64,000 nt of DNA from contig NC_081407.1 of the NCBI RefSeq assembly GCF_030272615.1, positions 146,631,744 to 146,695,743 of the forward strand, written 5' to 3'. A program made the translations under genes and the position numbers. The stretch is from Cryptomeria japonica (Eukaryota; Streptophyta; Pinopsida; Cupressales; Cupressaceae). The notes under the pieces are model-generated. The model saw nothing but the letters and a program-made list of their open reading frames with translations. It ran no database searches and had not been told where the DNA came from. Of this stretch, positions 21,187 through 33,066 are shown piece after piece. The number at the start of each line of letters is the position of its first letter. The stretch's first letter is position 1.

Positions 21187-22654
21187 TGATGCACTACAAA
21201 AAGGATGTGAGAAACACAAGATTCAAATGTTAGTGTTGTTAGTATCAATCAAAATGAAAGATAAAAGAAACTACAATTCTAAGCATGCATATCAAGAGAG
21301 ATATCAAACAAATTATGGAAAGCACACAAAAATGGAAGAAAGACACTAAACCCTCCCAAATGCTCTCCAACATGCTCATAGCTCCTCCTCCCTTGTTCCT
21401 CTCCTCTCCAGGTTCCACAAGAGTGTAGCCCTCAAATTTTTGCACTACTATGGATGTCTTATGGAGATTCAAGATTATGAAAATGAAGATAAAAGATTAT
21501 GCAAATGCAAACAAGCTAGATATGAGAAAGCCTAATTAATCTATGTTAATTTTATCCAAAATAACAAAGAAAAGTGCTCCTAGATGCTCTCTCAAATTTG
21601 GTATAAGTTTTATGCATACAAGATTTTTGGATCTGGATTAAGAAAGAATGGGTTCTATTTATAGGAAAAATGGAGAAATGGATTGAGATTGAGTAATCTC
21701 AACAAGGGCCAGGATTGATGGGTTTGTGATCCATGTGATGGCTTTCAACCCAATCCTAGGATGACAAATGCCAACATGAGATGACTTGAGAGGAGAGGGA
21801 AGAAGCATTAAATGCTTGAGATGACTTGAAGGTTACCTTGGGAGGTAAGGTTAGGCTTGAGTTGAATGAATAAAGCCTTTATCCAATGAGTAATGCCTTT
21901 ATCCAATGGACAAACTCTTGTGCAATAGTTAGTGAGGATAACCATGGTCAAAGCAATAAATGCTTGAAGAGACCCATGAGTCAAATGAGGGTTGAGTTAG
22001 AGGAAAGTCTCTAACCATGTGGGTGAGTTGAGTTGAGTTTAACCATTAATAGTTATGTAAGAGCCATAAATGGTTATGTAAGAATCATTAATGATTTGAA
22101 AGACTTGAGGGGCTAACTTGTTGAAAACATAAAGCCTTTAATGCTTTTCAAAGACTTTGAGGCTTTGAGAAGTGACTCCAAGTTGCTTAGGAATGTGACA
22201 ATAATTAGGGAGGGATTATGTTAATTAGGAATAGATTAGAAGAGTCTAGAATGGGTTAGAAGAGCAAGTGGGTTTGGTGGGTGAGAAAGAATAAGATTTT
22301 AGTTAAAATAAAATTACTTTATTTCAACCAAATAGGTTCAACTTGCATTTGTAGGAGAATGCAAGTGGGTGGGGGGGTAGTTTAGGGATTTAAATAAATA
22401 TTTATTTATTTATTTAAAGGAGGAAAGGGGTTAAATTAAATAAATATGTTTTATTCATTTAATTGATTGTTAGAGTGCGGCTTAATGAATTAATTTAAAT
22501 AAATTGAATAATTTATTTAGTTAATAGAAGAGGAGGTTGATGATGAAGTTGATTAAATATTAATTTAATTAACTGATTAGTGATGGTTAAATAATCAAAT
22601 AAATAGTAAATATTCATTTAATTAAGTGGATAGATTTATGTGACTACAAGAACA
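21187..22654 (-). mobile_element. Gypsy A 5' LTR
   Basis: The inner edge at 21187 (TGATGCAC) is fixed by the PBS and by the copy at 4479. The outer edge is placed near 22654, where GACTACAAGAACA would give a TG start on the minus strand, but no matching target duplication to GGAAT (4474-4478) was found, so the edge is tentative. A TATA-like box CTATAAATAG lies at 21664-21655 (minus), likely the promoter. The distal half (22370-22640) is AT-rich with TTAATT and AATAAATA runs. Confidence 0.7.
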
Positions 22655-23080
22655 AAATGAAATTGGTTTAAAATAACGTTCTTAAATGAAATTTTAAAAC
22701 TTTTGAAAGAAATCGACCTTCAAACTATCCCCCAAATTAATTGCACCTCCAAATCCCAACCCTGAGTTCTAAAAAATTACACAATCTTTTCTTCTTCAAA
22801 TTCTCGAATTCTTGAACCTTCTTTTCATTGTGTCTAAGATCCTTAAATATCCATCATTGGAAGTTGAACCCTTTGAGCTACATGATCTTGTTTTTGATTA
22901 AGAAAGCAGTGAAAACCATGGCACTGACCCTTTACATAGTCAAAACTATAAACAACACTTAAACAACACCATAACAACAAACTACCATAACAAGAGTCTT
23001 TCCGAGCTAGAAACAACAAAAATAACAGAGCAGCAGGGAACAAGGGAAAGCGTCTCCAAACACAAAAAACAACACAAGAC
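22655..23080. other. Unassigned sequence beside gypsy A LTR
   Basis: No motif or domain is visible on either strand. It lies between the probable LTR edge and the end of an unknown minus-strand ORF, and may be the latter's 3' untranslated part. Confidence 0.4.
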
Positions 23081-25330
23081 CTAAGGGGTCGACTTGCGAA
23101 CAATGACATTTTTCCAATCATCAAACAAGAACTTGTAGAGTTCCTTGGCTTCATCTTTGTCAACATCTTTTTCCACGATATGCTCTCTCAAGAGGGAGAG
23201 AGTGAGGGCCGAACTGTGAAGGACCTGTGTGTAGAAACTTTTGAGATAGACAATCTGGGAATCCCTAGCCTCCATATTATGTTTCAAAACCTTGACCTCC
23301 TCAAGAATGACCTTCATGTCCAACATCGGCCCCAGGTTTTCAATCCTCTACAAAATATCCCAAACATCCGAATGAATATTTTCAAGTTGTTCCATGATTG
23401 GGATCCCCTTGGGGATATCAATCTTTTTCTCCTCACCCTCCTTGTTAACAGACTCCGCCAGCAGGACATGTTTTTTTGATTCCATCGTCTTAGCCAAATC
23501 CACAACATGAGCACTGATCCCCTGGTCACCCAAATCCTCCAGGTCCGCCACATTCTTATTCTCATCACCCTCTCTATTCACAGTCTTTTTGCCACCGGGT
23601 CTACCTTTCCCTTGTCAGCCTTCTTATCCAAGTCCACAACTGGGGCTCTGGTCCCCTGGGCCCCCAACTCATCTGATTCCGCCATTTTCATCACTTCGTC
23701 TAGGTCCACTAGGTTGATAGTCACCATAGGTTCCATATCCGTCATGACACTAGTAGCCTCATTGAGGGTAGAGGAACCCAAATCTTTAAGATCCCCCCGC
23801 CTTGTCCTCAATCAAGCCATCATCAGGATCAGAGACATCTTTATATTTTGCCTTTTTCTCCGAGAAGCTTTTCGATGCCAACCTATGTGACCTCCTTCTG
23901 CCTTTAGTGTCAGGGGAAGGGCCTTCCTCTTCAAATTATTCAGATGAAGGATTATCCTCAATGATAATTCTTTTCTGTTTCAAAGGGGCTTTCCCTTTTC
24001 CTTTAGTGGGGGTGAGAGATTTGGTGGTCGAGGGAGACGACACAAGGTTAGGGGTTATCTCAGTGATGGACACCGAGGGAGGGAATTGAGCAGACACAAA
24101 GGCAGGGATATGAGAAGCCGCGAGGACACCCTGCAAAAATTGGAAAAACCTAGGTATATAGCCAAGCCAGATGAAAAGACCGAAAGCATGAGCGAGGTCG
24201 TGGCAGGGGATTGGACCAACATAAGAATGCGAGGAGGGCAGAGAGCTAGGTGAAAATTGTAGAGCCTATAGATTAAACCTTGGTGAAGCAAAAAAAGGGG
24301 GCTTGTCCTCATGCTTGGGATCAAGGGTATCTTTCACAAAGGTTTCCAGAGAATGCAAGAGGAAAAAAGGCAGACACAACAAGTCATTATTACGAAAATG
24401 GTTAAGCAAGGGAAGGTGGTAGTAGTAGAATACCTTAAAGTGACCTTCCAATATGAAGTATTTCATCACCATCAAACAAATTTGGTTCCATGGGTGGTTG
24501 AGTTACTCGCGGGCAAACCCTCCTTGCAACTTAACCGGTTCCTCTCTACTTTTGAAGAAGTGTTTAAGCCCTTCACTATTAAAAACAGGGCTAGTGCGCT
24601 TCCATCACCTTCCTTCCAGAGCAAGACTTGTCACCTGGGCAATGGATTCCTCTAAAACTTAAAAAGAAACACCACCCACCGTGACTCTCCGCCCAGACCA
24701 AGAAGCAACAAACTGGGCTGAAAGCTGCTCGTAGTGGACACGGAGGGACTCCAAAAAATCAGCCACACCTCCTTCAATGCAGTAGTTCCAGATGAGGGGG
24801 TCATTCTTAAAATCATCGGGTTTGTCAAGCTCATAGCGCACTCTATCACCCCCCTTTTCCTCAGTAGATAGAGCTTGTTTAGCAGATGTCATAAACAAGA
24901 CCTCACAGAGGATGTCACATATGCAACCCTTAGTGAAAAAAACAATGTTAATCTCGGATAAATTTAGCCCAAGGTGACAATCAAGGTACAAAAAGTCAAA
25001 ATGATTGCCACTAATAATCTTAGAAATAGGGGACTTGTGCGATCCATAAGCCATGAATTGAGACATGACTATAGAAACGTAGGAAATATTCCTAAAATAA
25101 AAAATTTCACGTATAGTAATGATCTTGGGGGTATGTGGCACAAGTTGCCCACGACAAGTTATTAAAACCATCCAACTCAGCCTAGAACCCATCATATCAT
25201 CGCCCGTCTAGTACATCATTTTACAGTGACCCCCAAAAGCGGACCAAAAAATCATCTCACCTTTCATGGTTGATTTGGCAGTCCCAATCATCACATAACT
25301 AGCAGTAGTCTGATGAATATTCCCCATATT
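23081..25330 (-). pseudogene. Unknown TE-like ORF related to the Athila-element 3' ORF
   Basis: A decayed reading frame of about 750 codons starts near 25328 ('MGNIHQTTASYVIGTA') and ends at 23081. The most regular part (24660-24380) reads 'EESIAQVTSLALEG', then 'MVMKYFILEGHF' and 'HLPLLNHFRNNDLL'. The same pattern, IAxVTxLxxEG ... MKYxxxEG ... HxxLLxHxR ... PxFLxH, occurs in the ORF at 36573-38918. Downstream are basic patches ('KGKGKAPLKQKR', 'RRRSHRLASKSFSEKKAK'), repeated acidic 'VVDLDK/VVDLAK' segments and a coiled-coil-like end (23330-23081). Stops include a TAA where Gln is expected. No function is assigned; a position downstream of pol in some LTR element is inferred. Confidence 0.5.
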
Positions 25331-25421
25331 CAAATTTAAAAAATTACTCCTTCCAGGCTACCCAAAGGTGAGGAGGAGGGTGAAAATGAGGCTAAATAAG
25401 AGCTTCATCATTAATTTGAGT

Positions 25422-25905
25422 TCAAATTCTCTCTTCCGTTAAAAGGAAGTTGGCATGAGGCGGCAGAGAAGTGTGGCTCCTCCAACATCTTAGGCCAGTG
25501 ATAGTTAAGCCCAGGGCAGCACGAGCATCAACAACCCCATTCTCTTCCTGAAACACATGCATAATCCGGAAGGAGTCAAGCCTAGAAATAAACTTGAGAG
25601 TGTCCCTAATGGGGCCTTCAATGGACCAATTGAGCCTGTTCCGCCCTTCGACAACATCAATGATGAGCTTAGGGTCCCCTTTTATGTCCATACACCTGAT
25701 GGCCATGGAGAGAGAAAACCCGATCCCCCAAGCCAAGGCCATAGCTTCAACTTGATTACTAGAGTGGCCATTCAAATTCCCAGCATAAGCAACGACCAGG
25801 GCCCCATTGTGGGTTCTAATGACAACTCCCCCTGCTGCAAGACCTTGTTTGGCAACCCCATCAAAATTTAGTTTGTAGCAATTTCAAGGGGGGCACATGT
25901 ATATT
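25422..25905 (-). pseudogene. LINE RNase H domain
   Basis: The frame reads 'YKLNFDGVAKQGLAAGG' (Asp), 'NQVEAMALAWGI' (Glu), 'MDIKGDPKLIIDVVEG' (Asp) and 'ENGVVDARAALG' (Asp), so all four RNase H active-site residues are kept. This type 1 RNase H (RVT_3 family) ends many plant LINE proteins and removes the RNA template after reverse transcription. A stop lies just upstream ('MCPP' then a stop), and the link to the zinc-binding domain is broken by stops near 25983 and 26166. Confidence 0.8.
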
Positions 25906-26165
25906 GTGAGTGTTAGATGTAAAGGAAACAACATACAATGTATGGAAAAGAAGAACCTAAACAAAGATCCATGATGTTGAATTTATAAGTAGATTATACT
26001 CAGCTTCAATGTGATTCGGTCTAGTAAGGTAAGGATATCTCTAACCATATACCAACCTTGGAGCCTTAGGATGCGTTTGGAGAAATCTATGTGAGCAAAT
26101 GAAGGAGTAAGCTTCCATCTCCGAGCAATCTCCCAATCCCATATAGAGGGGGGCATAGGAGGCAA

Positions 26166-26580
26166 TCAAAACCTGGTAACCGAGATGTTCTCCGAAATGA
26201 GTTTAAGGAAGCAAGCAAAGATAGTTTCCAAGGAGGCCTCCTTATCCCTAAATATCCTATTATTCGTTTCCTTCCATATGATCCAACAAAAATGGGGGGG
26301 ATCTGTTGGAAGAGGGGTCCCGAACTCTTGCAACAAATGCATCATATTTTCATTTAGAGTCCAGCTAACATTAAGCTTATAGGAGACCATCCCCTAGAGA
26401 TCCCTAGCAAAGACACAATGGAGAAAGAGATGGGAGGGGCTTTTAGCCTTGTTTTTGCAAAGGATACATCTGTTAGGGAACTGAAATCCCCGCTTAGCCA
26501 AGTTGTCCTGAGTCAAGATTTTGTTGTGAAGAACAGTCCACCAGAAGAAATTTATCTTTGGGATATTTTCAAAATTAAGT
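26166..26580 (-). pseudogene. LINE zinc-binding domain (zf-RVT)
   Basis: The frame reads 'FENIPKINFFWWTVLHNKIL', 'DNLAKRGFQFPNRCILC' and 'SPSHLFLHCVFARDL', the CxxC...HxxxHC pattern of the plant LINE zf-RVT domain. After a stop at about 26391 it continues as 'HFCWIIWKETNNRIF', the W-x-x-RN/R-x-F motif usual here. It is 5'-truncated near 26580-26620. Confidence 0.8.
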
Positions 26581-26619
26581 GCTAGCTGGATCTTAAATCC
26601 CCTTTAGGCACGATGAACT

Positions 26620-27959
26620 ACCTTTTGTCAGGGTTCTTATTCCACAAGAAACTTTTGATGCATCTTTGTTGCTCTTGTTGGAGCATTTGATATTTGTCCT
26701 TATAGGGAATCAAATGCTCGATTGGAGTCTTCAAACAAATCGAGAACTCCACAAAGTGTATACTTTTGTGCCTTGTGTTGAGGGTTTCCATCCTAATAGA
26801 AACTATGAATCATTCCCTTCGAGCCTTCAAACTTGCACTCCCTTCCATTTTGTCGGGGATAATAGTGGTAATAAGAACCATCAAAGGTTTTTGAGGTTCT
26901 TGAAACTTGCTATACCTCTAACAAGCACTTGTCGGAGCTTTCCAAGAGAATTGGAACCATTAGGGGATTTCTGCCTCACTAGGAACCTTTTAAAAACTCT
27001 ACAAAAGCTTTTATGTATGACTTTGATGCCCTCCAAAGGAAACATAATTATCAGAGAAGAAGTGGAAATGAGCATCCATTAGCGGTTCCAACCCAATTAG
27101 GAACTATGACATTGTTGGGGGTTTTGCTAGGAATTAGAACCTATCGATTCTTGGGGTTCTTGAAACACCCCAAACCTCTGACTTGTTGCCAAGGCAGCGC
27201 AAACCTCTAAATTAGCACAACTTGTTCAATTTTGTCATTTTCCCACCAAATTGAAACTATACATACCTATTGGGCCCCTCTATAAGATGATGCTTTTAAA
27301 TTTTACAAAATTCCTTTTAGAAGCAAAAGCTACTAAAAATAACGAAAACAAAACAAAATTTAAATTGGATTTTTTTTTATTGATGTAGGATTGCCCATGA
27401 GCTCGGATGCTCTTGCATTAGACACCCCATGTAAATAAATTATTCCATGAATTGGAAACTCATTAACATTTGAAGGTGCTTGGAACGATAATCTCATTTT
27501 TGTTCTTTATCCAATTCTTTTCTTTATCACTTGAGCTCTTCCATTCCCTCTCTTCCTCCCTTGTTCTCCATCAGTAAATTTGGAAGATCCCTACCATGAC
27601 TTAAAATGTTTCCTCCCTAAACTTCCACTTCCCTAGTAATTACCTCCAGTCTTCTTGCTTTTCTCCCTTTCTTTATATTGCAATGCCCAAAACTAGTATA
27701 GTTTCCTCTATTGCCAATTGTTGTCTCCTTTGTAGGAACCTTTATTAAACTATTCTCAATCTCTCTTGTCTACATTACTTGTTTTCCCGTACTGCGATAA
27801 ATTATTGGGTCATAGTCCTTCACTTCTTTCTCCTTCTTCTTTAGAAAACTTAAAATATACTTTTGTTCATCCTTCACAATGGTGTATAAATTTCTTCTAC
27901 TATCATAAACTGTCAAAGTCTTCTTAGCAACACATTAAAAAAACTCGTCGATATAATAT
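26620..27959. other. Unassigned stretch with a loosely repeated motif
   Basis: Words like GGTTCTTGAAAC followed by CCTCT recur (near 26895 and 27153), as do TTAGGAACC-like words, without a clear period. A 138-codon plus-strand frame (26666-27082) resembles nothing known. Near 27370 a T-run followed by ATTGATGTAGG reads AATAAAAAAAA on the minus strand and could be a retroposed tail. Nothing firmer is visible. Confidence 0.35.
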
Positions 27960-28430
27960 TTTACAAAACTTCATTAATATAAGAACCAATCTAAAAATTG
28001 ACCATACACTACTCATTCACCATCAATTCTTGTTCCTTTTGTAACTTAGAAACCTTACAAGGATTAGGGTGTTTTCTCTTTAAATCAACTTTCCTACCAT
28101 TTCCGTCGAAACTAGGTTATCAGTAATACCACTATCTACAATTACCTTGCAAAACTTACCTCTAGACTCGCATATAGTTAAGAAAAGACATCTCTGAGAT
28201 GGCCCATCCTCTTCTCCATTTGGTTTCACCAACCCTCCTCAACATGAGAGATTCTCCCTCCTCTGGTTCTTCGACTTTCGATGATGTCATACTTTCCTCT
28301 TCCTCCCGTGTTAGGTGATTTCTAGCTGTGCTTTTATTACCCACTCTCTTGTTGTATTTGTGAACACTCAAAAGGCCCTATGACTAGCTTCTCTACATTA
28401 GAAACATTTTCCAAAAAACCCCTTGCTGTT
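27960..28430 (-). pseudogene. Gypsy gag (CCHC) and protease remnant
   Basis: Minus-strand translation shows a decayed zinc knuckle near 28415-28370 ('KCF' then 'HRAF' and Cys), then the protease site 'CKVIVDSGITDNLVS' at 28150-28105 with the D-S-G triad, and 'KVSKLQKEQELMVNEQ'-like sequence after it. The pattern matches chromovirus-type gypsy elements (compare gypsy C at 61460). Several stops and frameshifts are present. The fragment ends at the Harbinger terminus at 28571. Confidence 0.6.
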
Positions 28431-28570
28431 GCTACTATGTCCTCTTGTAGGATACTTCGTCTTGTTCCTTGTCTCGATTCTTTATTCCATTTAGGTTTGG
28501 CTTCTTCACATACTTGGTTCCCTTTATTTTTGCTTTCCTGTCTTCTTTTTGTCGAAAATCTTTCTACTTA

Positions 28571-28735
28571 AGGGTGGGGTCCCATGAAGGGGGGCTTGTT
28601 TAAAAAAAAAGGCAAGTGTTGCTGAGGATTTTCAGAAATATTTTAAATCTGGTGGTCCCATGAATTTAATATGCAGGTCGGCTTAAAAGTTTAAGCTCTG
28701 GAATTTAAGGAAACTAGTGGTCTCATGAATTTTTC
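28571..28735. repeat. Harbinger terminus with subterminal repeats
   Basis: GGGGTCCCATGAA (28576), GGTGGTCCCATGAATTT (28651) and AGTGGTCTCATGAATTT (28716) are three same-direction copies of one motif within 150 bp of the presumed end. Subterminal repeats of this kind are commonly bound by transposase or its partner protein; that role is inferred here. Confidence 0.5.
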
Positions 28736-29069
28736 TTCTAATACCTTTAAATAAATATTTAATTTCACAAAAAAAAATTATATCTGATAACATCACTTGA
28801 ATAGTCTATTATATTTTACTCTACCACTCACTGTATGGATATATCTGCTTACACTTTTGCATATATTTGTTTTAAATTTAAAATCTTTAAATTATATTTA
28901 ATTTGATAAAAAAAAATTGTTTACATCACATGATTAAATGTGCAGCCTTAAGCTCATTGATACATATCAAAATTAAAAAATTAAAACAACAAATTAAATC
29001 ATTAAAAAATAACATTTACTTCAGTATAAAAGCCTATGAAGAACAACATCAAGTAGACTTTAAATAAAT

Positions 29070-29587
29070 GAGAGATTTGTTTCTTTCATCAGTTGTAGAG
29101 CTCTCATGTTTAAGTTTATCAACAACAATGGAAGGCAAAACAATGATTCTCAAAACTTGGAATTGACAAGAATTCAATTTGGATGAAAGTGTGATGATGC
29201 AAACCCAATACCTTACTTCATACAAGACTATGACAATTATAAAATCAATTGGAACACAACATCAATAGTAATACCCATGTATGTCATCTCTTGCAGATTA
29301 TTGGAGAAGTTGCTAAGTTATTGTAAAGATCATGCCAACAATACAACCCAGGAGGCTGTGAATGAATACGAATCATCTTTATTATCTATTATGTCAATGA
29401 CTTACAGAATGCGAAAGCTACAATGGGCTCCAGCGAATATGCACCATACCCAATGTTAGAAAAGAGATCGACCACTTATTCAACCTTGTTCAAAACAAGG
29501 AAGACAAAATGATTCCTTGAACATCAGTTATGTTTTTTAATTGATTTATATGATATATCTTGTTGGATGAAATCTTAAAAAAAAGAG
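29070..29587 (+). pseudogene. Retroposed SKP1-like gene fragment
   Basis: The insert is flanked by an 18-bp perfect duplication AGTAGACTTTAAATAAAT (29052-29069 and 29588-29605) and ends in an A-rich tail (TTAAAAAAAAGAGA), the marks of LINE-driven retroposition. From the ATG at 29128 it reads 'MEGKTMILKTWN', a stop, then 'EFNLDESVMMQ'. After a frameshift near 29200 it reads 'YFIQDYDNYKINWN', 'VIPMYVISCRLLEKLLSYC' and 'KDHANN'. This follows the SKP1/ASK BTB-POZ fold: K-ILK-xxGEEF-L-E-VAxxSQTI ... IP-NV-xxIL-KVI-YCKKH. SKP1 is the adaptor of SCF ubiquitin ligases. The C-terminal F-box-binding domain is absent or unrecognisable, so it is not functional. Confidence 0.7.
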
Positions 29588-29717
29588 AGTAGACTTTAAA
29601 TAAATAAAACCACCAGTGAAAAAATATCTCACATTTTTTGCAAATCAAGTCCATGTCAAATGCATCTCATTAATTATAATATTTTATTAAAAATTATACA
29701 TAGTTTTGATTATGGCT

Positions 29718-30894
29718 CTACATGTCTAGATTGTTCATATCACCATTAATGCTTCTCATTGTTGCAACTTGATCAACTAATTCATTAAAATGCATATTTG
29801 TTCCATTCCTAACAGAAACATTATCATATGTATCATCTTCATCTTGTACAACATCCAATGTCATAGTATGCAATATACAACAACAAAGAATGACTTTTGG
29901 AAGTACCTCCAAATTTGGATGTCGCATTTTTTATTCCAAAATTCGCCACAATTTTTTTAGCCTTCCAAATGCTTGCTCTACCACAATACATGTGATGACA
30001 ACTTAAAATTGAATTCCCTTTGACTAAATGTTAGACCTCCACTAAAGGTGTAATTAGCCATGCCAGCAACAGATATCCACCATTATCAATAATGTATTCT
30101 CTAATATTTGATGAGCTAGTTGACACTACATGACCATTTAATCTTTGTCCACCTTCGCACATTCTATGAAAACCTGAATTTCGTAGAAGTCTAGAATCAT
30201 TTATTGAACCGGGCCTTTAAAAAAAATGTCCATGAAATACATATTACTATCAACAATTGCTTGTAGTGACATACTATAATTATGATCACAATCGTACCAA
30301 TTAAATGAACACTCATTAGGTGGAAGATGAAATTGAATGTGAGTTGCATCTATAGCCCCACAACAATTTGGAAATCTTTGTTTTTGACAAAAGTTTTCTC
30401 TCACATGCTCAAGGGCCATCTGGTTACTAAGCCACTGGATATGGCTATCAAATCAAATACAAAATACATTAATGTACTTATTTACAACTCTTACCACAGT
30501 TGACTTCCCACGACCAAATAGTTCATTAATGTTCGTAAAACTGCAAACGCAACTTGTTTTTCAACTAAAAGGACCCTACTTTAATAGTTGTAGCAAATGA
30601 ATATGGTATTTCACCTAGCTTCAGGTCATCATGCAATTTTTCACAAATATTTTCAAATAATCCGTACGACAACTTGAAAATACTATGAAAATGTTCATCA
30701 TCACATCTAACTTGAAAAATGTAGTGGTTCCACCAATATAAAGAGCATGGTTTGGCCTTTCCTTCCCACTGAGAAATAGATAAATCAGTTTTGACAATGT
30801 TACTTTCCAGTTCAGTAGTGATAGCATGAAGGACTGTTTCCAACATGTCATTTGATTCCATATTTGACAATTGTTTTATTTCAGATAAATCCAT
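29718..30894 (-). pseudogene. PIF/Harbinger transposase (DDE_Tnp_4)
   Basis: The start at 30894 reads 'MDLSEIKQLSNMESND', followed by the N-terminal region 'HSIFKLSYGLFENICEKL' (a helix-turn-helix-like part in the family). The catalytic residues are all visible: Asp in 'NCCGAIDATHIQF' (about 30350), Asp in 'QAIVDSNMYFMDIF' (about 30240) and Glu in 'CIVVEQAFGRLKKLWRILE' (about 29965). 'KMRHPNLEVLPKVILCCCIL' and 'HTMTLDVVQDEDD' close the protein. Stops and frameshifts near 30560, 30200-30000 and 29935 break it. The enzyme would cut and paste the element at TTA/TAA targets. Confidence 0.85.
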
Positions 30895-32412
30895 TTTACA
30901 TTTCTTAAATTGTTTGTCTTTTCTGAATTTTGAATGTCATTCCAAATTTGTAGTGCCAGTTGACTAATATTTGATGAAACAATTAGAAAAAATTTCATTT
31001 TTTCTGTTGAATTAGAATCCATTATGCAATATTGATCTCTTCCCAGTTTGCAAGACTTATAAAATAATATGTAAGAAAAAGTAGAAACATATACTACGGA
31101 GAATTAATTTAAAAAAAAAAGAAATCATTAAAAGATCACCCCTGAGCTGCATCCAGTTATGTCTTTAAAAAACAACATGGTGCATGATTTCCTTCACGTT
31201 CGTTACATTTGATTATGTAGCCTGCAGTTCTATTAATATAATTTCAAATAGTCAGTCAGAAGGTTAAAAGAATATGATATTTGAAGGCAACTCAAAGATC
31301 CTGAAACTTATTTTTTGACGCCATCTCAGAGTGACAGAAGGGTATATGGAAATGTCAGCAGTTAATTTTGAGCATCCTTTAGATATCAGTTTCCATGTCT
31401 TATGATTCCCATTCTTAATAAGGAGACCAGTTTTGAATCCTTAGCTTATATGAAATGAAAGCTCAACTTAATGCATAATATATAAGCTTATCTTAATGCT
31501 CAAGTAAATGGAGATAGTATTGGGTTGGGTGGGAAATGCCCATTTAATTTTTGTGTCTAAACCCACCGTCTTGAATTATAGCTAAAGGAAAAAAATGTTG
31601 AGGTGGAAATTTCAGTAAAGCTAAACAAGTACTCAAATTTAAGATATTATAACAGTTTCAAAATGCTAAATGTTAATGGCATTGATGAACTATCCAATGC
31701 AAAAATGAGCAATTCATATTAAAGAATTTATTATTCCTTGAATTTAGAACCAATGGAGCTTTCTCTGTAATTCTGTTTTAAGATTTACTAATAGATAAAC
31801 AATAAGGAAATAGAACCATATTATCCACAACCAGTCTACATCAAATAATTAGCCAACATCACTAGCTAAGTATTGACCATAATGACTAAAGAAGATTGTA
31901 ACAGTAAAGCAGATATTCATTAGATTGGACACTGCTGCTACAATAAAAGTGAAAGGTGCACATTTAGCTGTCAAATTTGCAGAGGAAAATGACAAAAGGA
32001 GCTTGCTTGGAGAAGTAACTCAACAACAATGAATTGTTGAAAGAACACTTATTTTCACTACTTGAACTATTTACTCCAGTAGTCAAAATGAAATAAGTAG
32101 ATGTCTATTGATTGTGCATCAAATTAATTATGATTCAAAGTTTTGCATTCACAATACTATATTGTCTCCAAGTAGTGACTTAAATTTGACTAGTAAAAAA
32201 TAAATATAATTTCACATTATTTTCCAGCAAATTCAACTTGAGTTCATTATAGTTCTTGCAAATTGGTCCGGGATGAATCATAGCATATACAATAAGTAGA
32301 ATAAAAATTCAGAATTTTACAAACAAAAATTTCTTATCAAAATTGATTGTATTGAAATAAGTCTGGAATGCAAATTATTTTTAACATTCTTATTTAAAGG
32401 TCATACAAAATT
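30895..32412. other. AT-rich spacer inside the Harbinger element
   Basis: No gene, tandem repeat or motif of note is visible between the transposase and the second ORF. It may hold the promoter of the transposase and decayed introns. Confidence 0.5.
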
Positions 32413-33066
32413 TTACTTAAATGCAAACATAGGCCAAAATAATTTTTCATTTGAAAACGATTTTGATATCTTAAGCATTGCTTGACCAATAGAATTTAGT
32501 GCAACAACCAAACTCATTCGCACATTCACTTTTTGCTCCTCCAATTTAATGAGCTTTTCATCATTTAATTCTTCATTATTTAAACACATTTCAATCAGAG
32601 AATACTCTTTTTCATGGCGTTTCATATGACTCTTTTCAACAATTTGCAATGTATAAACAACCATTTTGTTGTTTTCAAGAAGAGTGTCTTTCATACCAGT
32701 TGTTTTGGTTGTTGATTTGCACTTTTTACATGTGTAGCCTTTTTCTGTTTCATTGTCAATGTGTACTGATCCTTGACATGCTACATTCATCGTATCAAGT
32801 TTATCCATTGAAGAATTTTCATTTGGAGGTGATTTTTTTTCAATAAATGTAAAATTGTTCTCAGAAGTATTAGTAGTTATTTTTCCAGGATCCATAGCTC
32901 TATCACTCCCAAAATTGATCTCCATGGCATCCATAAGTTCACTAGGAAAGTTTGGTGGAAGTTTTCTTTCTACTCTCTGTTTGCTTCTCATATTCCAGTA
33001 ACTATCATGGCCAAAGGGAATATGTGTCTCATAATCTCTCATCCTTTTAAAATCTAGCAGCCATCA
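32413..33066 (-). pseudogene. PIF/Harbinger second ORF (Myb/SANT-like), C-terminal part
   Basis: The open part from 33042 reads 'MRDYETHIPFGHDSYWNMRS', preceded in frame by 'WLLDFKR'. The middle is Ser/Asn/Lys-rich, and the end 'LIKLEEQKVNVRMSLVVAL' is a short coiled-coil-like helix. In PIF/Harbinger elements such a protein carries a Myb/SANT DNA-binding domain and brings the transposase to DNA; here the N-terminal domain that would prove this is missing, cut by gypsy B. A Cys-rich patch 'YTCKKCKS' is present. Assignment is by resemblance and by position next to the transposase. Confidence 0.55.

Larger units (their letters stand above)
4479..22654 (-). mobile_element. Gypsy A: Tat/Ogre-lineage Ty3/gypsy retrotransposon, nested and truncated
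   Basis: On the minus strand this element runs 5' LTR (21187-22654), PBS, long leader, gag, protease with G-patch, RT, RNase H, second RNase H, integrase, 3' non-coding region, then a copia insertion and a piece of 3' LTR (4479-4970). The two RNase H domains in a row (a gypsy type, then an archaeal-like one) are the known hallmark of the plant Tat lineage. All reading frames carry stops or frameshifts, a solo LTR splits RNase H, and most of the 3' LTR is gone. It cannot move by itself. Outer borders are firm at 4479 and approximate at 22654. Confidence 0.8.
25422..26580 (-). mobile_element. LINE (plant L1-type) 3' fragment
   Basis: Two domains that end plant LINE ORF2 lie in the right order: a reverse-transcriptase zinc-binding domain (26580-26166) and an RNase H (25905-25422). 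The RT and endonuclease parts are absent, as in typical 5'-truncated LINE copies. No poly(A) end or target duplication could be placed. Confidence 0.75.

Noticed and set aside
23507-23890. 127-codon plus frame
   Set aside because: Antisense of the decayed minus-strand ORF at 23081-25330, whose translation has better family-like pattern.
26666-27082. 138-codon plus frame
   Set aside because: No recognisable domain; it lies in a stretch with loosely repeated words and shows no coding character.
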